Assembly: GCF_021245725.1 (NCBI RefSeq)
Contig: NZ_JAJGSX010000054.1
Coordinates: forward strand, 1-50,073
Direction: 5' to 3'
From: Pseudonocardia sp. TRM90224
GTDB taxonomy: Bacteria; Actinomycetota; Actinomycetes; Mycobacteriales; Pseudonocardiaceae
DNA length: 50,073 bases
Part shown: piece after piece, positions 50,021 through 50,073 of the stretch
How positions within the stretch are numbered: the first letter of the stretch is position 1
Layout of the letters: each line of letters begins with the position of its first letter
Made by a program: the position numbers and the translations under genes
The notes under the pieces: model-generated
What the model saw: only the letters and a program-made list of their open reading frames with translations
What the model was told of the DNA's origin: nothing
The model's database searches: none

Positions 50021-50073
50021 GCGACCGATGATCGGATAGTGATCGACGGGCCGGATCGGGCTCTGGTTTGATC

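Noticed and set aside
1..50073. CRISPR array
   Set aside because: Tandem or interspersed repeats found (23543-23602, 30925-30970, rho repeats) lack regular unique spacers of 30 bp or more, and no cas genes are present.

Overview
The window is a high-GC actinobacterial chromosome segment, most like Pseudonocardiaceae (Pseudonocardia or a close relative). This rests on strongly G/C-biased third positions, frequent GTG starts, and a core gene order matching the conserved actinobacterial/mycobacterial block argS-lysA-hom-thrC-thrB-rho-rpmE-prfA-prmC-sua5-(glyA)-wecA-atpI-atpBEFHAGDC-DUF2550-cobO-murA. The genus is an inference; there is no rRNA in the window.

Layout. 1-467: gene-free, with several palindromes. 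468-5,024: murA, a receptor-type Ser/Thr kinase, the PduO-type cobalamin adenosyltransferase (opposite strand) and a DUF2550 protein. 5,035-12,908: the complete F1Fo-ATP synthase operon on the minus strand, preceded by two small assembly/accessory membrane genes (AtpI, AtpZ-like). 12,905-15,356: wecA and glyA. 15,357-16,846: a TetR regulator and a 620-bp gene-free island rich in palindromes. 16,847-22,287: sua5, prmC, prfA, rpmE and rho, i.e. translation and transcription termination. 22,629-29,129: the aspartate-family amino-acid genes thrB, thrC, hom and lysA, with argS. 29,222-30,814: DUF3105 and DUF305 membrane proteins and tRNA-Arg(CCG).

After tRNA-Arg the character changes. 30,815-33,234 is the decayed remnant of an AICE-type integrative element: a tyrosine-integrase C-terminus fused by deletion to a frameshifted DUF2637 membrane-protein gene, then a truncated, frameshifted lytic-transglycosylase fragment. 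33,235-34,665 holds two orphan hypothetical genes and a peptidase M23 scrap. From 34,753 to the end is accessory metabolism and regulation: a GH13 enzyme with an altered acid/base residue, two RibD/DHFR-like reductases around an AraC regulator and a P-loop kinase, an ECF sigma factor with a SnoaL-like tail, a frameshifted PHP hydrolase, a PhzF-like protein, an LLM flavin oxidoreductase, a NarL-type two-component system, membrane proteins, an orphan substrate-binding-like protein, mscL, and an ArsR-SRPBCC-VOC cassette.

The least ordinary signals are (i) a family of covarying paired palindromes built on GAAAG-TGG-CTTTC in several intergenic gaps, (ii) a 64-bp symmetric array of four GTGCACAGGTT boxes, (iii) the int/DUF2637 deletion scar with four tandem 11-12-bp boxes next to the tRNA, (iv) a 15-bp minisatellite at the thrC/thrB junction, (v) TANNNT boxes 6-7 nt before start codons at many genes, implying leaderless mRNAs, and (vi) a Rho with a very long Asn/Arg/Asp repeat insert. 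I found no CRISPR array, complete prophage, recognisable defence island or secondary-metabolite cluster, and nothing I would call with confidence a wholly new system.
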